From a virus: 21,151 bases of DNA. Where the stretch lies: positions 1-21,151 of IMG/VR virus record IMGVR_UViG_3300046011_009924; one strand, written 5' to 3'. Below the pieces are notes generated by a model that saw only the letters and a program-made list of their open reading frames with translations, did not search any database and had not been told where the DNA came from. A program made the translations under genes and the position numbers. Each line of letters starts with the position of its first letter. Within the stretch, counting starts at the first letter, position 1. This document shows, piece after piece, positions 20,485 to 21,151 of the stretch.

Positions 20485-21151
20485 ATGGCTACAATAAGTA
20501 CTTCAGGAATTTCCCCAGGACAAATAATTCGTTCAGAACATTTACTAAGAGTAATAAACGCGTTAAATGGAGTTACCCCTATTGATATAATCATAACAGG
20601 TTCATTATCAGTTTCAGGCTCAACTTCATTATCAGGTTCAACTTATTTAAGAGGATTACCTAATACTTCAAGAGCCAATGTAATAACATATGATCCTACT
20701 ACAGGACAATTATCATATTTAAATTCCGCTTCTTTAGGCGTAACTATGAGTGTATCTCAACCAGGAGGTTTAAATACTCAAATACAATATAATAGTGGAA
20801 GTGTTCTTGCTGGAAATAGTTCATTTATTTTTAATTACACTCTTCAAAGTTTACAACAAGGGAATAATGTTTCTGCTTCTAGTACTTTTGCTCACGCACA
20901 AGGTAACCAAACAACAGCGTCAGGACAATATTCACATGCTGAAGGAGCAACAACCCAAGCCAAAGGCTTAGGTTCACATGCCGAAGGTATAAATAATATA
21001 GCCTCTGGTTCATACTCACATGCTGAAGGTGCCAATACTATAGCACTAGCTGATCATTCTCATGCTGAAGGAAATAATACAAAAGCTACTCAGTTAGGAG
21101 CTCACGCTGAAGGGGAAAGAACACTAGCTTCAAATTACTATGCCCATGCCG
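20485..21151 (+). CDS. second tail fibre with YadA-head-like repeats (3' truncated by window)
   Basis: The ATG at 20485 opens a frame still open at the window end, with 222 full codons visible. The N-terminus SPGQIIRSEHLLRVINALNG (10-29) is a fibre attachment motif I recognise from environmental phages. A Ser/Gly/Thr stalk (IITGSLSVSGSTSLSGST) follows. Then comes a linker NTQIQYNSGS with FIFNYTLQSLQQG (97-126) that is nearly the same as in the 964-residue fibre. After it run (S/A)HA(E/Q)G repeats at 136, 150, 164, 178, 192 and 206, on a strict 14-residue period. It is therefore a paralogue or module-sharing partner of the first fibre, but lacks the collagen stretch in the visible part. TATTTATT at 20458-20465 is an imperfect copy of the promoter-like element upstream. 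The remainder of the protein is unseen. Confidence 0.85.
   Translation, partial: MATISTSGISPGQIIRSEHLLRVINALNGVTPIDIIITGSLSVSGSTSLSGSTYLRGLPNTSRANVITYDPTTGQLSYLNSASLGVTMSVSQPGGLNTQIQYNSGSVLAGNSSFIFNYTLQSLQQGNNVSASSTFAHAQGNQTTASGQYSHAEGATTQAKGLGSHAEGINNIASGSYSHAEGANTIALADHSHAEGNNTKATQLGAHAEGERTLASNYYAHA

Noticed and set aside
1-21151. tRNA genes, integrase or attachment sites
   Set aside because: I saw no cloverleaf-like sequence, recombinase motif or paired att-like repeat. The content is that of a lytic T4-like late region.

Overview
This window looks like about 21 kb of the late, virion-morphogenesis region of a T4-like contractile-tailed bacteriophage. Every supported gene is on the + strand. 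The order is: end of an unknown gene, HNH endonuclease, a tandem-repeat protein, large terminase (gp17-like), portal (gp20-like), four head-region genes of unknown function, prohead protease (gp21-like), scaffold (gp22-like), major capsid protein (gp23-like), a second HNH endonuclease, PhoH, gp13-like and gp14-like neck proteins, a gp15-like tail-completion protein, a small tail-associated protein, and then a receptor-binding cassette. That cassette holds a 964-residue fibre, a second tail protein, two small genes (one a membrane protein) and the start of a second fibre that runs off the window.

The host is probably a member of the Bacteroidota. The DNA is very A+T rich. Essentially no start codon has a Shine-Dalgarno sequence, and starts are preceded by A/T-rich runs instead. 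The fibre and tail proteins also resemble types I know from marine and freshwater flavobacterial phages. This host call is an inference. The T4-like assignment is firmer, because terminase, portal, protease, scaffold, capsid, gp13 and gp15 families are recognisable by sequence.

Transcription appears to be organised by a short element, TATTTATA. Eight exact copies were found, all between genes and 3-33 nt upstream of a start codon, and a one-mismatch copy lies in the leader of the scaffold gene. The element matches the T4 late promoter box TATAAATA at 6 of 8 positions and has no evident -35 partner, so it is a candidate diverged late promoter. Three rho-independent terminators follow gp21, gp23 and the second HNH gene. 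Other genes are packed with 1-8 nt overlaps or short gaps and are probably co-transcribed.

The genes form a head-building pathway: scaffold and capsid assemble on the portal, gp21 matures the prohead, terminase packages DNA, and gp13/14/15 complete the neck and tail. Fibres for host recognition follow. Compared with T4, the 13-14-15 block is downstream of gp23, and tail sheath and tube genes are absent between gp17 and gp20. The most interesting unexplained items are the TATTTATA system, the HNH cassette flanked by matching terminators and a copied leader, the duplicated-domain protein ahead of terminase, the hairpin-bearing leader of gp22, and the repeat-rich paired fibres.
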